DNA of 17,658 nt. Source: an uncultured Bacteroidales bacterium. Lineage in GTDB: Bacteria > Bacteroidota > Bacteroidia > Bacteroidales > Paludibacteraceae. The notes under the pieces were generated by a model, which made no database searches, was not told the DNA's origin, and was given only the letters and a program-made list of their open reading frames with translations. Below, piece by piece: positions 5,823 to 14,916 of this stretch; positions within the stretch are counted from its first letter, which is position 1; each line of letters opens with the position of its first letter. The stretch covers positions 1-17,658 of the forward strand of contig CALATT010000044.1 in the NCBI GenBank assembly GCA_937891905.1. The letters are read 5' to 3'. Position numbers and translations under genes: made by a program.

Positions 5823-6275
5823 ATGAGTACATTTGTTGGAAATATAGACGGACGATTGGACGAAAAAGGGCGCATTTTCGTTCCTGCTGCATATCGCAAG
5901 ATTTTGGCCGAGAATGGGTCAAAACGCATTGTTATGCGCCGCGACACAGACAACGAATGTCTGATGTTCTACCCCGAATTGGTATGGAATGAGAAAGTGG
6001 AGCAATTGCGCCAAGCGCTCGACGAGTGGGACCCAGAGGACCAACTCATTCTAATGCAATTCATGGCTGACGCCGAATACATGGAGATGGATAGCCAAGG
6101 GCGTATCCTATTACAGAGAAAGAACTTAGAGGCCATCGGAGCACAACAGGATGTTCTTTTTGTAGGCATGCTCAACCGCTTCGCACTCTGGGCACCACAG
6201 ACCTTCGCCGAGAAGCGTCTTAGCCAAACAGAGTTGGCGGCTCGCCTGCGTGCAAAAATGAGTAAAAAAGTGTAA
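5823..6275 (+). CDS. mraZ: Transcriptional regulator MraZ
   Basis: 150 aa, the usual length. Two AbrB-like half domains each carry the family DxxGR motif: DEKGR (13-17) and DSQGR (90-94). MraZ is a DNA-binding repressor of the division and cell-wall cluster in other bacteria, and it normally stands first in that cluster, as here. In other lineages it binds short direct repeats just upstream of its own gene. The heptamer array directly before this ATG is therefore a candidate target, although its 7-nt period differs from the roughly 10-nt spacing known elsewhere. The start codon is set by the conserved N-terminus (FVGNIDGRLDEKGR). Confidence 0.95.
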   Translation: MSTFVGNIDGRLDEKGRIFVPAAYRKILAENGSKRIVMRRDTDNECLMFYPELVWNEKVEQLRQALDEWDPEDQLILMQFMADAEYMEMDSQGRILLQRKNLEAIGAQQDVLFVGMLNRFALWAPQTFAEKRLSQTELAARLRAKMSKKV

Positions 6276-6343
6276 GGAGTTAAGGAATTAAGGAATTAAC
6301 GAATTAAAGAATTAACGAATTAAGGAGTGAAGGAGTTAAGGTT
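6273..6343 (+). repeat. Octamer tandem array between mraZ and rsmH
   Basis: Eight 8-nt units plus a 7-nt remnant, consensus TAAGGAAT with variants TAAGGAGT, TAACGAAT, TAAAGAAT and GAAGGAGT. The first unit begins with the TAA stop of mraZ and the last ends at the rsmH ATG, so the repeat fills the whole intergenic gap. The TAAGGAGT variant happens to contain a Shine-Dalgarno-like core, nearest to the ATG at 6329-6341. Confidence 0.9.
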
Positions 6344-7378
6344 ATGAACGAGGTTTATCACATACCAGCCATGCTGCAAGAGACGATTGAGGGTTTGCAC
6401 ATCCAACCTCAGGGCGTGTATGTGGATGTTACTTTCGGCGGAGGCGGACATTCAAGGGCTATCATGGCTACGATTGAACAATTGTCTGCGCAACAAGGAA
6501 GCACCCAAAACACCGAAAACACAGAAGTTAAACTCTACTCATTTGACCAAGACCTTGATGCCTTCCAAGCCGAGCAAAGACGCGCTGAGCAAAACGAAGG
6601 ACAAGTATTATACAGCAATCCTCGTTGGCAGTTTGTGCATAGCAATTTCCGCTATCTACACAATTGGATGGATTATTACGGTGTGAAGCAGATAGATGGT
6701 TTATTGGCTGACCTTGGCGTTAGTTTTCACCATTTTGACTGCCCTGAGAGAGGATTTAGTTTTCGTTTCTCCGCACCGTTAGACATGCGTATGAATCAAA
6801 CCGCCAAAGTGACAGCTGCACATATCATCAATACCTATGCAGAAGAAGAGTTGGCGCGCATCTTTTGGTTGTACGGCGAACTAAAGAACGGCAGAGGAAT
6901 AGCAAAAAACATCTGCCGTGCGAGAAACAACAAAGCAATTGAGCGCACCGAGGAATTGGTAAGTATAGTCTTAGGTCGCAGCGTAGAGAACTTGATGAAT
7001 GCACAAGCAGACGCGAATGGATGTATCGAATTGAATATTCCTTCCGATAAAAAGAAAGACCTGGCTCGCCTCTTCCAAGCCCTGCGTATCGAGGTAAATG
7101 ACGAAATGGGTGCGCTACGCGAGATGCTCATCGCCGCACGCGACCTACTCCAATCGGGCGGACGAATAGCCATACTAACTTACCACTCATTAGAAGACCG
7201 CCTCGTCAAGAATTTCCTTCGCAGTGGTAATTTAGAAGGTACGATAGAGAAAGATTTTTATGGCAATATACTCACCCCCTTCGAAGTAATAGAGAAGGGA
7301 TTAACGGCAAGCGATGAAGAAGTGGAACGCAACCCACGCAGCCGCAGCGCCAAACTACGAATAGCAGAAAAGAAATAG
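6344..7378 (+). CDS. rsmH: 16S rRNA (cytosine1402-N4)-methyltransferase RsmH
   Basis: 344 aa. Transfers a methyl group from SAM to C1402 of 16S rRNA. Visible motifs: the SAM-binding VDVTFGGGGHS (27-37), LADLGVSFHHFD (121-132), ERGFSFR (135-141), LDMRM (146-150), ALRIEVNDEMGAL (246-258), LTYHSLEDR (278-286) and the C-terminal NPRSRSAKLR (330-339). Between the first motif and the next strand lies a low-complexity insert (QLSAQQGSTQNTENTEV, about 46-62) encoded by a short 9-nt repeat (6503-6520); most homologues are shorter there. Preceded by the octamer array and followed by ftsL after 4 nt, so translational coupling onward is likely. Confidence 0.95.
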   Translation: MNEVYHIPAMLQETIEGLHIQPQGVYVDVTFGGGGHSRAIMATIEQLSAQQGSTQNTENTEVKLYSFDQDLDAFQAEQRRAEQNEGQVLYSNPRWQFVHSNFRYLHNWMDYYGVKQIDGLLADLGVSFHHFDCPERGFSFRFSAPLDMRMNQTAKVTAAHIINTYAEEELARIFWLYGELKNGRGIAKNICRARNNKAIERTEELVSIVLGRSVENLMNAQADANGCIELNIPSDKKKDLARLFQALRIEVNDEMGALREMLIAARDLLQSGGRIAILTYHSLEDRLVKNFLRSGNLEGTIEKDFYGNILTPFEVIEKGLTASDEEVERNPRSRSAKLRIAEKK

Positions 7379-7382
7379 ACTT

Positions 7383-7700
7383 ATGGCAGACACACATGAT
7401 ATACAAGCATTACTAAATGGCGACCTATTACGCAGCAAGAAAATACGCCGTTTTTATCCACTGCTTGGACTCATTGCGTGTCTTTTCTTCATCTACATCC
7501 TCACGGGTTACCATTCCGTCAAGCAGCAACACCGATTGACGGACACCAAGAAAGAGATGTTAGACGCCAAGTACCAATACATGACTATCAGTGCGCAGCT
7601 AACCAATGCTACGCGACTATCACAAATAACTACTGTGCTCCATGAGCAAGGCAGCAGTTTAAAAGAAAATAATAAACCACCTACTAAAATCCTAAACTAA
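7383..7700 (+). CDS. ftsL: FtsL-like division protein
   Basis: 105 aa. One transmembrane helix (about 24-43) with a short cytoplasmic N-terminus and a periplasmic helical, coiled-coil-like region (about 44-90). It ends EQGSSLKENNKPPTKIL, the conserved tail of the Bacteroidota FtsL-like family. FtsL forms part of the FtsQLB complex that activates FtsWI at the septum. Its place between rsmH and ftsI is the standard one. It starts 4 nt after rsmH and ends 2 nt before ftsI. Identification rests on position, topology and the tail, since FtsL sequences diverge widely. Confidence 0.87.
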   Translation: MADTHDIQALLNGDLLRSKKIRRFYPLLGLIACLFFIYILTGYHSVKQQHRLTDTKKEMLDAKYQYMTISAQLTNATRLSQITTVLHEQGSSLKENNKPPTKILN

Positions 7701-7702
7701 CT

Positions 7703-9499
7703 ATGCTAGACGAACAAAAAAACACCGTATGGCGCTTCGCCATCATTTTCATTTTAATCTCCTTGGGTTTTTTAGCCGTTTTAGGCAAGATTATCTACAT
7801 CCAAACCGTTGAACGAAGCGAATGGATGAAAGTAGCTGAGAAGCAAGTACCCACCCATCGTCCTATCAAAGCCACACGCGGTAACATACTCGATTGCAAC
7901 GGGCAGTTACTTGCGAGCAGTATGCCGCAGTATTATATATATATGGATACGCGCGCGGACGCGCTGGTGATCAATAATAGCCAACTTCTCAAAGAGCACT
8001 TAGATAGTTTGTGCCACGATTTAACCTCTATCATAGGCGATTACACTACCGAAGAATACCGCCAACGCATCGTTCAGGGGCAGAAACAAGGTAATAGACG
8101 ACTTAAACTGAGCAAGGGGCGCATCAATTATCTACAACGCAGAGCATTAGAGCAGAACAGCCTCATTCGATTAGGTAAATACAAGAGTGGCGTATTCTTT
8201 GAGGACCAACATCGTCGCATCAAACCCTATGGTCTTTTAGCCAGCCGCACGATTGGTAGCATCAATGGCGAAGAAGGCATTGGTACTGCTGGTTTGGAAA
8301 AAGCTTTTGACAAAGAATTGCATGGCGTGGATGGCATAAGCAGTCTGCAGCGCATCGGTGGTCGCAACGAATCAGTGACTATCGAAGAAGCACAAGATGG
8401 CATGGACATCATCACTACTATCGATGCCAATCTGCAAGACATCACAGAGAATGCGTTACTAACCAAACTCAAAGAGAAAAATGCGCAATGGGGTTGTTGC
8501 ATCCTCATGGAGACACATACTGGTTATATCCGTGCCATTGCCAATCTGGACCGTGGCAGCGACGGCGAGTATTACGAATCACTCAACCACGCGGTACAAC
8601 GCGTAGAACCAGGGTCCACCTTCAAAACCATCTCCCTCGTAGCGGCCATGGATGATGGTAAGATTGAGATAGACGATACGATTAGCGTCACAAAAAAACC
8701 ATGGGTGTATATGCGCAAATCAAAGCACACCGACGCCCACCCTATGGACACCATATTAGATGTGCGCTCGGCATTAGCGGTAAGTAGTAATATTGCACTC
8801 GCCAAACTAATCACAAGCAGTTACGAAGGTTCAGCCCGTAAGTTTGTGCGCAAGATAGAACGAATGGGCTTATGCGATAGTATTTATTGTGAGATTCCAG
8901 GAGCCGAGCAAGCGCGTATCGACATTCCTAAAGACACCGTCACTCTCAGCAAGATGGCATATGGTTACTCCGTAGAAATGAGTCCGATGCACATCGCCAT
9001 GTTCTATAATGCGATTGCTAATAATGGTAAAATGATGCGCCCCATGTTGGTCTCTGCCATCCAGAAAGAAGGAGAGATTGTCAAGCGCTTCAAACCCACT
9101 ACGCTCAATTCCTCCATCTGCAGCCGCAGTACCTTACGAGAGATACAAGGCGCCCTGCATGATGTAGTTTGGGATGACCATCTCGGTACTGCTTCCAAGA
9201 AACCATGGAGCAATAAAGCGCAGAGTAACCTTGTGGCACTCGCAGGCAAAACAGGTACAGCGCAACTATACATTCCTGGCAAAGGTTATTCCAATAGAAA
9301 GCACCGCATTACCTTCGTGGGTTATTTCCCCGAAGCCAATCCTGAATACACATGTATTTGTATGATTGAGAACCCTCAATACCCCTATGACGCAGGCATG
9401 GACTGCGGTTCAACAGTGCGTGTCATTGCCGAAAAAACGATGGCATATTGCGGTTATTATGTATGGGAAGATGAGGAGAAACGATTAGAGAAACGATAA
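7703..9499 (+). CDS. ftsI: Septal peptidoglycan transpeptidase FtsI (PBP3, class B)
   Basis: 598 aa. N-terminal membrane anchor (about 11-33), PBP dimerisation domain beginning RPIKATRGNILD (53-64), then the transpeptidase domain. Active-site motifs are intact: STFK (305-308, nucleophile Ser305), SSN (361-363) and KTGT (516-519). It cross-links septal peptidoglycan as partner of FtsW, encoded four genes downstream. The protein ends about 80 residues after KTGT, with a charged tail (WEDEEKRLEKR). Many Bacteroidota homologues carry an extra C-terminal PASTA domain and are longer; none is visible here. It begins 2 nt after ftsL. Confidence 0.95.
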   Translation: MLDEQKNTVWRFAIIFILISLGFLAVLGKIIYIQTVERSEWMKVAEKQVPTHRPIKATRGNILDCNGQLLASSMPQYYIYMDTRADALVINNSQLLKEHLDSLCHDLTSIIGDYTTEEYRQRIVQGQKQGNRRLKLSKGRINYLQRRALEQNSLIRLGKYKSGVFFEDQHRRIKPYGLLASRTIGSINGEEGIGTAGLEKAFDKELHGVDGISSLQRIGGRNESVTIEEAQDGMDIITTIDANLQDITENALLTKLKEKNAQWGCCILMETHTGYIRAIANLDRGSDGEYYESLNHAVQRVEPGSTFKTISLVAAMDDGKIEIDDTISVTKKPWVYMRKSKHTDAHPMDTILDVRSALAVSSNIALAKLITSSYEGSARKFVRKIERMGLCDSIYCEIPGAEQARIDIPKDTVTLSKMAYGYSVEMSPMHIAMFYNAIANNGKMMRPMLVSAIQKEGEIVKRFKPTTLNSSICSRSTLREIQGALHDVVWDDHLGTASKKPWSNKAQSNLVALAGKTGTAQLYIPGKGYSNRKHRITFVGYFPEANPEYTCICMIENPQYPYDAGMDCGSTVRVIAEKTMAYCGYYVWEDEEKRLEKR

Positions 9500-9514
9500 A
9501 TATATTTCCATCCT

Positions 9515-10978
9515 ATGTTACTAAGCGAATTATTAGGAACTATCCAACCTATAGAGGTTATTGGTAGAACAGACATTCAAATCAGCAACCTGCATTTCGA
9601 CAGCCGTCAGATAGGCGCAGGCGACCTTTTCGTAGCGCAAGTGGGTACCGCCGTAGATGGCCACACTTTCATCGAGAGTTGCGTAGCGAAAGGGTGTGCT
9701 GCCGTTGTTCTGAGCAATAAGGCATACATGCCTAAAGAGCCAAGTGACAAGGAACTAAGTACAACATATATTCTCGTAGAGAATACCGACCACGCATTGG
9801 GTATGCTCGCCAGCCAATGGTTCGGCAATCCTTCCCACGAATTAACTTTAGTGGGCGTGACAGGTACGAATGGCAAGACCACTATTGCCACGCTGCTCTA
9901 TAAGTTAGTTCGCGCATTAGGACACAAAGCGGGTTTATTATCCACCGTGGTTAATTATATTGATGATGAGGCTATAGCCGCCACCCACACCACTCCTGAC
10001 GCCATAGCACTCAATAGTCTCTTACGCCGTATGGTGGACGCAGGTTGCGAGTACGCATTCATGGAAGTGAGTAGCCACTCTATTGCCCAAGAGCGCATCG
10101 CGGGTTTAGACTTCGATGGCGCACTCTTCACCAATCTCACACGCGATCATATTGATTATCACAAGACATTTGATAACTACCGCGATACCAAGAAACGCCT
10201 CTTTGATGGTCTCAAAAAGAATGCTTTTGCCATCACGAACAAAGATGATAAGAATGGACTGGTCATGACGCAGAACTGCCAAGCGGCCGTATCCACCTAC
10301 TCCACTCGTTCGCTGGCGGATTACAAGGCGCAGATCCTTGAAGAAGGATTTGACGGCATGTTGCTGCATATCAATAATAGAGAGGTTTTCGTGCCGCTTG
10401 TAGGTCGCTTTAATGTGAGCAATCTGCTTTGTATCTACGGTGCGGCCTTCTCCTTGGGTTTCAGCGAGACGGATGTATTATGCGTGCTATCCACTCTGCG
10501 CCCCGTGAACGGTCGCTTCGAGACTATACATAGTCCAAAAGGATGGACGGCTATCGTTGATTACGCGCACACACCCGACGCTGTGGATAATGTTATTCAA
10601 ACGATACGCGAGATCAAGAAAGAGGGAGCACGCCTTATCACCGTGGTAGGTTGTGGTGGTAACCGCGACAAAGGAAAACGCCCTATGATGGCACAGATAG
10701 CCAAACGCGGTAGCGAACAACTCATTCTTACCAGTGACAACCCACGCAATGAGGACCCCAAAGAGATACTCAAGGACATGACGGATGGACTGAACACAGA
10801 CGAACTGCGTAGCACATTGGTTATCGAAGACCGTGCCGCAGCCATCCAAACGGCTTGCACCTTGGCGCAAGCGAATGATGTGATTCTCATCGCAGGAAAA
10901 GGACACGAAGACTATCAAATTATCCAAGGTGTCAAGCATCATTTCGACGACCACGAAGAAGTAAAAAAATACATCTAA
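9515..10978 (+). CDS. murE: UDP-MurNAc-tripeptide synthetase MurE
   Basis: 487 aa. ATP-dependent cytoplasmic ligase adding the third residue of the stem peptide. The Mur ligase ATP loop is GVTGTNGKTT (114-123); the substrate and metal region includes EVSSHSIAQER (184-194); the C-terminal domain has DYAHTPDAVDNV and GCGGNRDKGKRP. The specificity motif reads DNPR (408-411), the form that selects meso-diaminopimelate rather than lysine, so DAP-type peptidoglycan is expected. The 15-nt gap after ftsI holds no repeat. The final codons run straight into the heptamer array before mraY. Confidence 0.95.
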   Translation: MLLSELLGTIQPIEVIGRTDIQISNLHFDSRQIGAGDLFVAQVGTAVDGHTFIESCVAKGCAAVVLSNKAYMPKEPSDKELSTTYILVENTDHALGMLASQWFGNPSHELTLVGVTGTNGKTTIATLLYKLVRALGHKAGLLSTVVNYIDDEAIAATHTTPDAIALNSLLRRMVDAGCEYAFMEVSSHSIAQERIAGLDFDGALFTNLTRDHIDYHKTFDNYRDTKKRLFDGLKKNAFAITNKDDKNGLVMTQNCQAAVSTYSTRSLADYKAQILEEGFDGMLLHINNREVFVPLVGRFNVSNLLCIYGAAFSLGFSETDVLCVLSTLRPVNGRFETIHSPKGWTAIVDYAHTPDAVDNVIQTIREIKKEGARLITVVGCGGNRDKGKRPMMAQIAKRGSEQLILTSDNPRNEDPKEILKDMTDGLNTDELRSTLVIEDRAAAIQTACTLAQANDVILIAGKGHEDYQIIQGVKHHFDDHEEVKKYI

Positions 10979-11021
10979 CATACAACATATAACATCTAAC
11001 ATATAACATATAACATCCAAC
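10973..11021 (+). repeat. G-free heptamer array, mraY leader
   Basis: Exactly seven 7-nt units of consensus ATNYAAC (ATATAAC, ATCTAAC, ATACAAC, ATCCAAC). The first unit starts in the last sense codon of murE and contains its TAA stop; the last unit abuts the mraY ATG, which is in phase with the array (AT begins the next unit). No G occurs in the 49 nt. The same unit family recurs before serS. Confidence 0.95.
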
Positions 11022-12305
11022 ATGCTTTATTCTTTATTTAGTTGGTTACAAGAGACATATGGTCATTTTGCAGGTGCGCGATTAGTTACATACATCTCCT
11101 TCCGTGCCATCACGGCGGGCGTCATCGCGCTATGCATCAGTATTTGGTTTGGTAAGTTCTTCATCCAATACATGAAGCGTCATAACATCACCGAAACCCA
11201 GCGTGATGAGAAAACCGACCCATTCAATGTAGCGAAAAAAGGTGTACCTACCATGGGCGGTTTGGTGGTTATCGGAGCCATCTTATTGCCTTGTTTGCTA
11301 CTTGGCAAACTAACCAATATATATATGATTCTCATGCTCATCACCACCATTTGTATGGGCGCTTTGGGTTTTGCAGATGATTATATCAAGACCTTCAAAA
11401 AGAACAAAGACGGGCTGAACGGATGGATTAAGATAGCAGGTCAAGTAACACTCGGTTTGATTGTAGGTCTCACGCTGCGTTTCTGTCCTGCTGCCACGAT
11501 GAACGAGGTCGTTACCAGTCATATTGAGAATAATATAGTGGTGGTAGAGAAGAGTCCTGAAATCAAATCCACACAAACCACTATTCCTTTTGTCAATCAT
11601 CATAACTTCAACTACGCGGACCTTTTCTCATGGTTAGGCGAGGAGAATAAATACCGTGCAGGTTGGATCTTCTTCGTATTACTAACAATCTTAGTGGTAG
11701 CCGCGGTGAGCAATGGTGCCAATCTCAACGACGGCATGGATGGTATGTGTGCCGGCAACTCGGCCATTATTGGTGTGGCGTTGCTCGTCTTGGCATACAC
11801 CAGCGGTAGCGTCGTCTGGGCGGAATATTTCGATGTGATGTACATCCCTGGCAGTGAAGAGTTGGTAGTTTTCTTAGCTTCATTCGTGGGCGCATTGGTG
11901 GGTTATCTATGGTGGAATGGATTCCCTGCGCAGATGTTCCTTGGGGATACAGGAAGCCTCACCGTGGGAGGTATCATCGGTGTATGCGCGATGGTTATTC
12001 ATAAGGAATTGATGCTACCTATCTTATGTGGTATTTTCCTCATGGAGAGCGTCTCTGTCATTCTCCAGACCCAAGTGTATAAATTCTATAAGAAACGCGG
12101 CAAGCATGTACGCGTATGGAAACGCGCACCTTTCCATGATCATTTCCGCACTTCGGTAGAGAAAGTGCTACAGAACGACCCTACATGCTCTATCCTCTTC
12201 AAAGGCAGCAAAGAGTTGCAACATGAAACCAAGATTGTACTGCGTTTTTGCATCATCACACTCATCTTGGCAGCCATCACCATCCTCACATTGAAGATTC
12301 GTTAA
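11022..12305 (+). CDS. mraY: Phospho-MurNAc-pentapeptide transferase MraY
   Basis: 427 aa, the long form usual in Bacteroidota. An integral membrane enzyme that joins phospho-MurNAc-pentapeptide to undecaprenyl phosphate, giving lipid I. Visible motifs: VPTMGG (75-80), the catalytic Asp pair in GFADDYIK (119-120), NLNDGMDG (234-241), WWNGFPAQMFLGDTGSL (with Asp309) and the cytoplasmic RAPFHDHF (368-375). About ten hydrophobic segments are present. A hydrophilic stretch of about 50 residues (about 160-210), including an ENNIVVVEKSPE region, is an insertion relative to E. coli MraY. It supplies the substrate of MurG, encoded three genes on. Confidence 0.95.
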   Translation: MLYSLFSWLQETYGHFAGARLVTYISFRAITAGVIALCISIWFGKFFIQYMKRHNITETQRDEKTDPFNVAKKGVPTMGGLVVIGAILLPCLLLGKLTNIYMILMLITTICMGALGFADDYIKTFKKNKDGLNGWIKIAGQVTLGLIVGLTLRFCPAATMNEVVTSHIENNIVVVEKSPEIKSTQTTIPFVNHHNFNYADLFSWLGEENKYRAGWIFFVLLTILVVAAVSNGANLNDGMDGMCAGNSAIIGVALLVLAYTSGSVVWAEYFDVMYIPGSEELVVFLASFVGALVGYLWWNGFPAQMFLGDTGSLTVGGIIGVCAMVIHKELMLPILCGIFLMESVSVILQTQVYKFYKKRGKHVRVWKRAPFHDHFRTSVEKVLQNDPTCSILFKGSKELQHETKIVLRFCIITLILAAITILTLKIR

Positions 12306-12324
12306 ACCCCAAACATATATCCCT

Positions 12325-13620
12325 ATGAAGCGAATAGTTATCTTAGGTGCAGGCGAGAGCGGAACAGGAGCAGCTATCCTCGCCAAAGAGAAAGGATTTG
12401 ATGTTTTTGTATCCGATTATAGTACTATCAGCGACACTTATCGTGCCCTATTGGATCAGAATAGTATCCAGTGGGAAGACGGCAAGCATAGCGAGAATGC
12501 CATCTTGAATGCCGACGAGGTTATCAAATCACCAGGCATTCCATTGACAGCACCCATCGTTCAAAAACTGATTGCACAAGGTACGCCTATCCTCTCTGAG
12601 ATTGAATTCGCTGCGCGCTATACAAACGCGAAAATGATATGTATAACGGGTTCGAACGGCAAAACAACCACCACTTCGCTCATCTATTATATCCTGCGCC
12701 AAGCAGGACTCAATGTAGGATTAGCGGGAAACATAGGCAATTCATTGGCGCTACAAGTAGCACGCGAGCAATACGATTACTATGTAATCGAACTCAGTTC
12801 CTTCCAATTGGATAACATGTACGATTTCCGCGCGGATGTGGCCATCTTGCTCAATATAACGCCAGACCATTTAGACCGATACGACTATAAGTTTGAAAAC
12901 TACGCAGACGCCAAGTTCCGCATCACACGCAATCAAACAGCCGATGATGCCTTCATATATTGGGCAGAGGATCCAATCATAGATAAATACCTACAAAACC
13001 CCAAACAGATGTTTGGAGCCACACTCCACCCATACGGCCTTACGCAGCATTACTGCTTGCCTATTGGCGAAGAGGAATTGGCGCTCAAGGGACGACATAA
13101 TGTGCTCAACTCAATGGCAGCTACCCTCGCGGCACAAGTGCTGGACATCAAGAAAGAAGTGATACGCGAAAGTCTTAAGACCTTCCAAGGCGTGGAGCAC
13201 CGACTCCAATATATATGCACCGTGCGAGGCGTACGATGGATTAATGACAGCAAGGCCACGAATGTCAACTCTTGTTGGTATGCTCTCGAATCAATGACCA
13301 CACCTACTGTACTCATCTTAGGCGGCAAGGATAAAGGAAACGACTACAGCGAAATAGACCAATTGGTACGCACCAAATGCCATACCATCATCGCGATGGG
13401 CGTGAATAATGAGAAGATTATACAGCATTTCAGTCAAGACTCTTTTGCTAACCTCACACTCATTGACACCCACTCATTACAAGAGGCTGTACAAGCGGCT
13501 TATCAAGCAGCACGCGAAGGGGATACTGTACTGCTATCTCCATGCTGCGCATCATTTGACCTATTCAAATCATACGAAGATAGAGGCGACCAGTTCATGG
13601 CTGCCGTACGCAATTTATAA
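12325..13620 (+). CDS. murD: UDP-MurNAc-L-alanine:D-glutamate ligase MurD
   Basis: 431 aa. Cytoplasmic ATP-dependent ligase adding D-Glu. The N-terminal domain begins with a Rossmann-like VILGAGESG (5-13) and contains SPGIP (69-73); the ATP loop is ITGSNGKTTTT (107-117); ELSSFQL (156-162); Lys197 in DAKF is placed as the carbamylated lysine; the C-terminal domain has EHR (291-293), NDSKATN (307-313) and GGKDKG (333-338). It follows mraY after 19 nt with no repeat array. All key residues are present. Confidence 0.95.
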   Translation: MKRIVILGAGESGTGAAILAKEKGFDVFVSDYSTISDTYRALLDQNSIQWEDGKHSENAILNADEVIKSPGIPLTAPIVQKLIAQGTPILSEIEFAARYTNAKMICITGSNGKTTTTSLIYYILRQAGLNVGLAGNIGNSLALQVAREQYDYYVIELSSFQLDNMYDFRADVAILLNITPDHLDRYDYKFENYADAKFRITRNQTADDAFIYWAEDPIIDKYLQNPKQMFGATLHPYGLTQHYCLPIGEEELALKGRHNVLNSMAATLAAQVLDIKKEVIRESLKTFQGVEHRLQYICTVRGVRWINDSKATNVNSCWYALESMTTPTVLILGGKDKGNDYSEIDQLVRTKCHTIIAMGVNNEKIIQHFSQDSFANLTLIDTHSLQEAVQAAYQAAREGDTVLLSPCCASFDLFKSYEDRGDQFMAAVRNL

Positions 13621-13641
13621 ACCATTAAAACCTTAACATGT

Positions 13642-14916
13642 ATGTTTAAAGACAAATTTTCTACCACAGAAGAGGGCTCCAAACCACGGTTACAACTACA
13701 GCATATTGACCGTACTTTTTGGGGCTTATTCGGCGCACTAATTGTAGTGGCTATTATTGCACTTTTCTCTGCTTCCTCCACATTGGTATACCAAAACCAA
13801 TCCGTTTTAGGTCCAATAGGACAGCAGATCTTCTTCATCCTACTCGGTATCGTTGCCGCATTCATTATCCAGTTCATCCCTACATATTGGGTGCGATTTT
13901 TCGGGTATATACTATTGGGAATAAGCACCTTATTAGTCTATTCCACACTCATACCTGGCAATCCGCTTGTAGTCACCATTAATGGTGCAGCACGATGGGT
14001 GCGCATCGCTGGGATAACTTTCCAACCATCCGAATTAGCCAAACTATCGCTCATCATCGTCATTGGCGATCAGTTAGCGCGCATGCGGACGGAAGAAGAT
14101 AAGAAGAAGTATTTTATTCGCACACTCATCATCACGGGTGTAGTGGTACTACCCATCTTGCTTTCCAATCTCTCCACGGCAGTACTCATATGTGGCATTG
14201 TATTTTGCCTATGGGTATTGGCGCGTATTCCATGGAAATACACGGCCTCTATTGTAGGTATCGCCGCCATAACCCTTGTATTAGGTTATTGCATTGTGGA
14301 GTTTGGTTATATACGCCGCGGAAAGAAACTAACGGGGCCATTCAGCCGTGCCACCACATGGGTAGCGCGTATAGACCGCCATTTTGAGAGCAATGATCAA
14401 TCGAAATATGTACTCACCGACGATAATATACAAGAGGTATACTCTTCTGTGGCTATCGCTCGCGGTGGCACATCACCTTTAGGCGTATTACCTGGCAATA
14501 GTAAGGAGCGCGATTATCTGCCGCTCGCTTTTGCCGATTATATCTTCGCCATCATTGTAGAGGAGTCAGGTATTATTGGTGCGGGTTTCTTAATCTTCCT
14601 GTACCTTGCCATCCTCTTCCGTGCTTGTTATGTATCGAGTCGTTATTCCGACATGCCAGCTATGTTCATGACGATGGGTCTGGCACTGATGATCACTTGC
14701 CAAGCGCTCATCTCTATGCTTGTGGCGGTGGGATTAGGACCTGTCACGGGACAACCCCTACCGCTCATTAGTCGCGGAGGAACGAGTGTGCTCATCACTT
14801 CTATCTATTTTGGTATCATGATGGCCGTAAGTCGTGAGCAGACCGAACTCAGTCAGCGCGTACAAGAAACAAAAGAAGAGAGCTTAGAAGACGCTCCTAT
14901 CATCACTCTCGACTAA
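13642..14916 (+). CDS. ftsW: Septal peptidoglycan polymerase FtsW (SEDS family)
   Basis: 424 aa. A polytopic membrane glycosyltransferase polymerising lipid II at the septum, partner of FtsI. SEDS signatures: GAARWVRI and FQPSELAKL (115-135), RGGTSPLGVLPGNSKERDYLP (275-294), FADYIFAIIVEE (297-308, Asp299 at the position of the catalytic aspartate) and PLISRGGTS (374-382). The N-terminal 25 residues are cytoplasmic. The start is the ATG at 13642; an overlapping ATG 4 nt earlier is out of frame and reaches a stop at once. Its TAA stop overlaps the first unit of the next heptamer array. Confidence 0.95.
   Translation: MFKDKFSTTEEGSKPRLQLQHIDRTFWGLFGALIVVAIIALFSASSTLVYQNQSVLGPIGQQIFFILLGIVAAFIIQFIPTYWVRFFGYILLGISTLLVYSTLIPGNPLVVTINGAARWVRIAGITFQPSELAKLSLIIVIGDQLARMRTEEDKKKYFIRTLIITGVVVLPILLSNLSTAVLICGIVFCLWVLARIPWKYTASIVGIAAITLVLGYCIVEFGYIRRGKKLTGPFSRATTWVARIDRHFESNDQSKYVLTDDNIQEVYSSVAIARGGTSPLGVLPGNSKERDYLPLAFADYIFAIIVEESGIIGAGFLIFLYLAILFRACYVSSRYSDMPAMFMTMGLALMITCQALISMLVAVGLGPVTGQPLPLISRGGTSVLITSIYFGIMMAVSREQTELSQRVQETKEESLEDAPIITLD

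Noticed and set aside
6387..6686. Open frames overlapping the dcw genes in other frames (for example within rsmH, ftsI, murE)
   Set aside because: They lie inside strongly conserved genes with intact motifs and show no features of their own.
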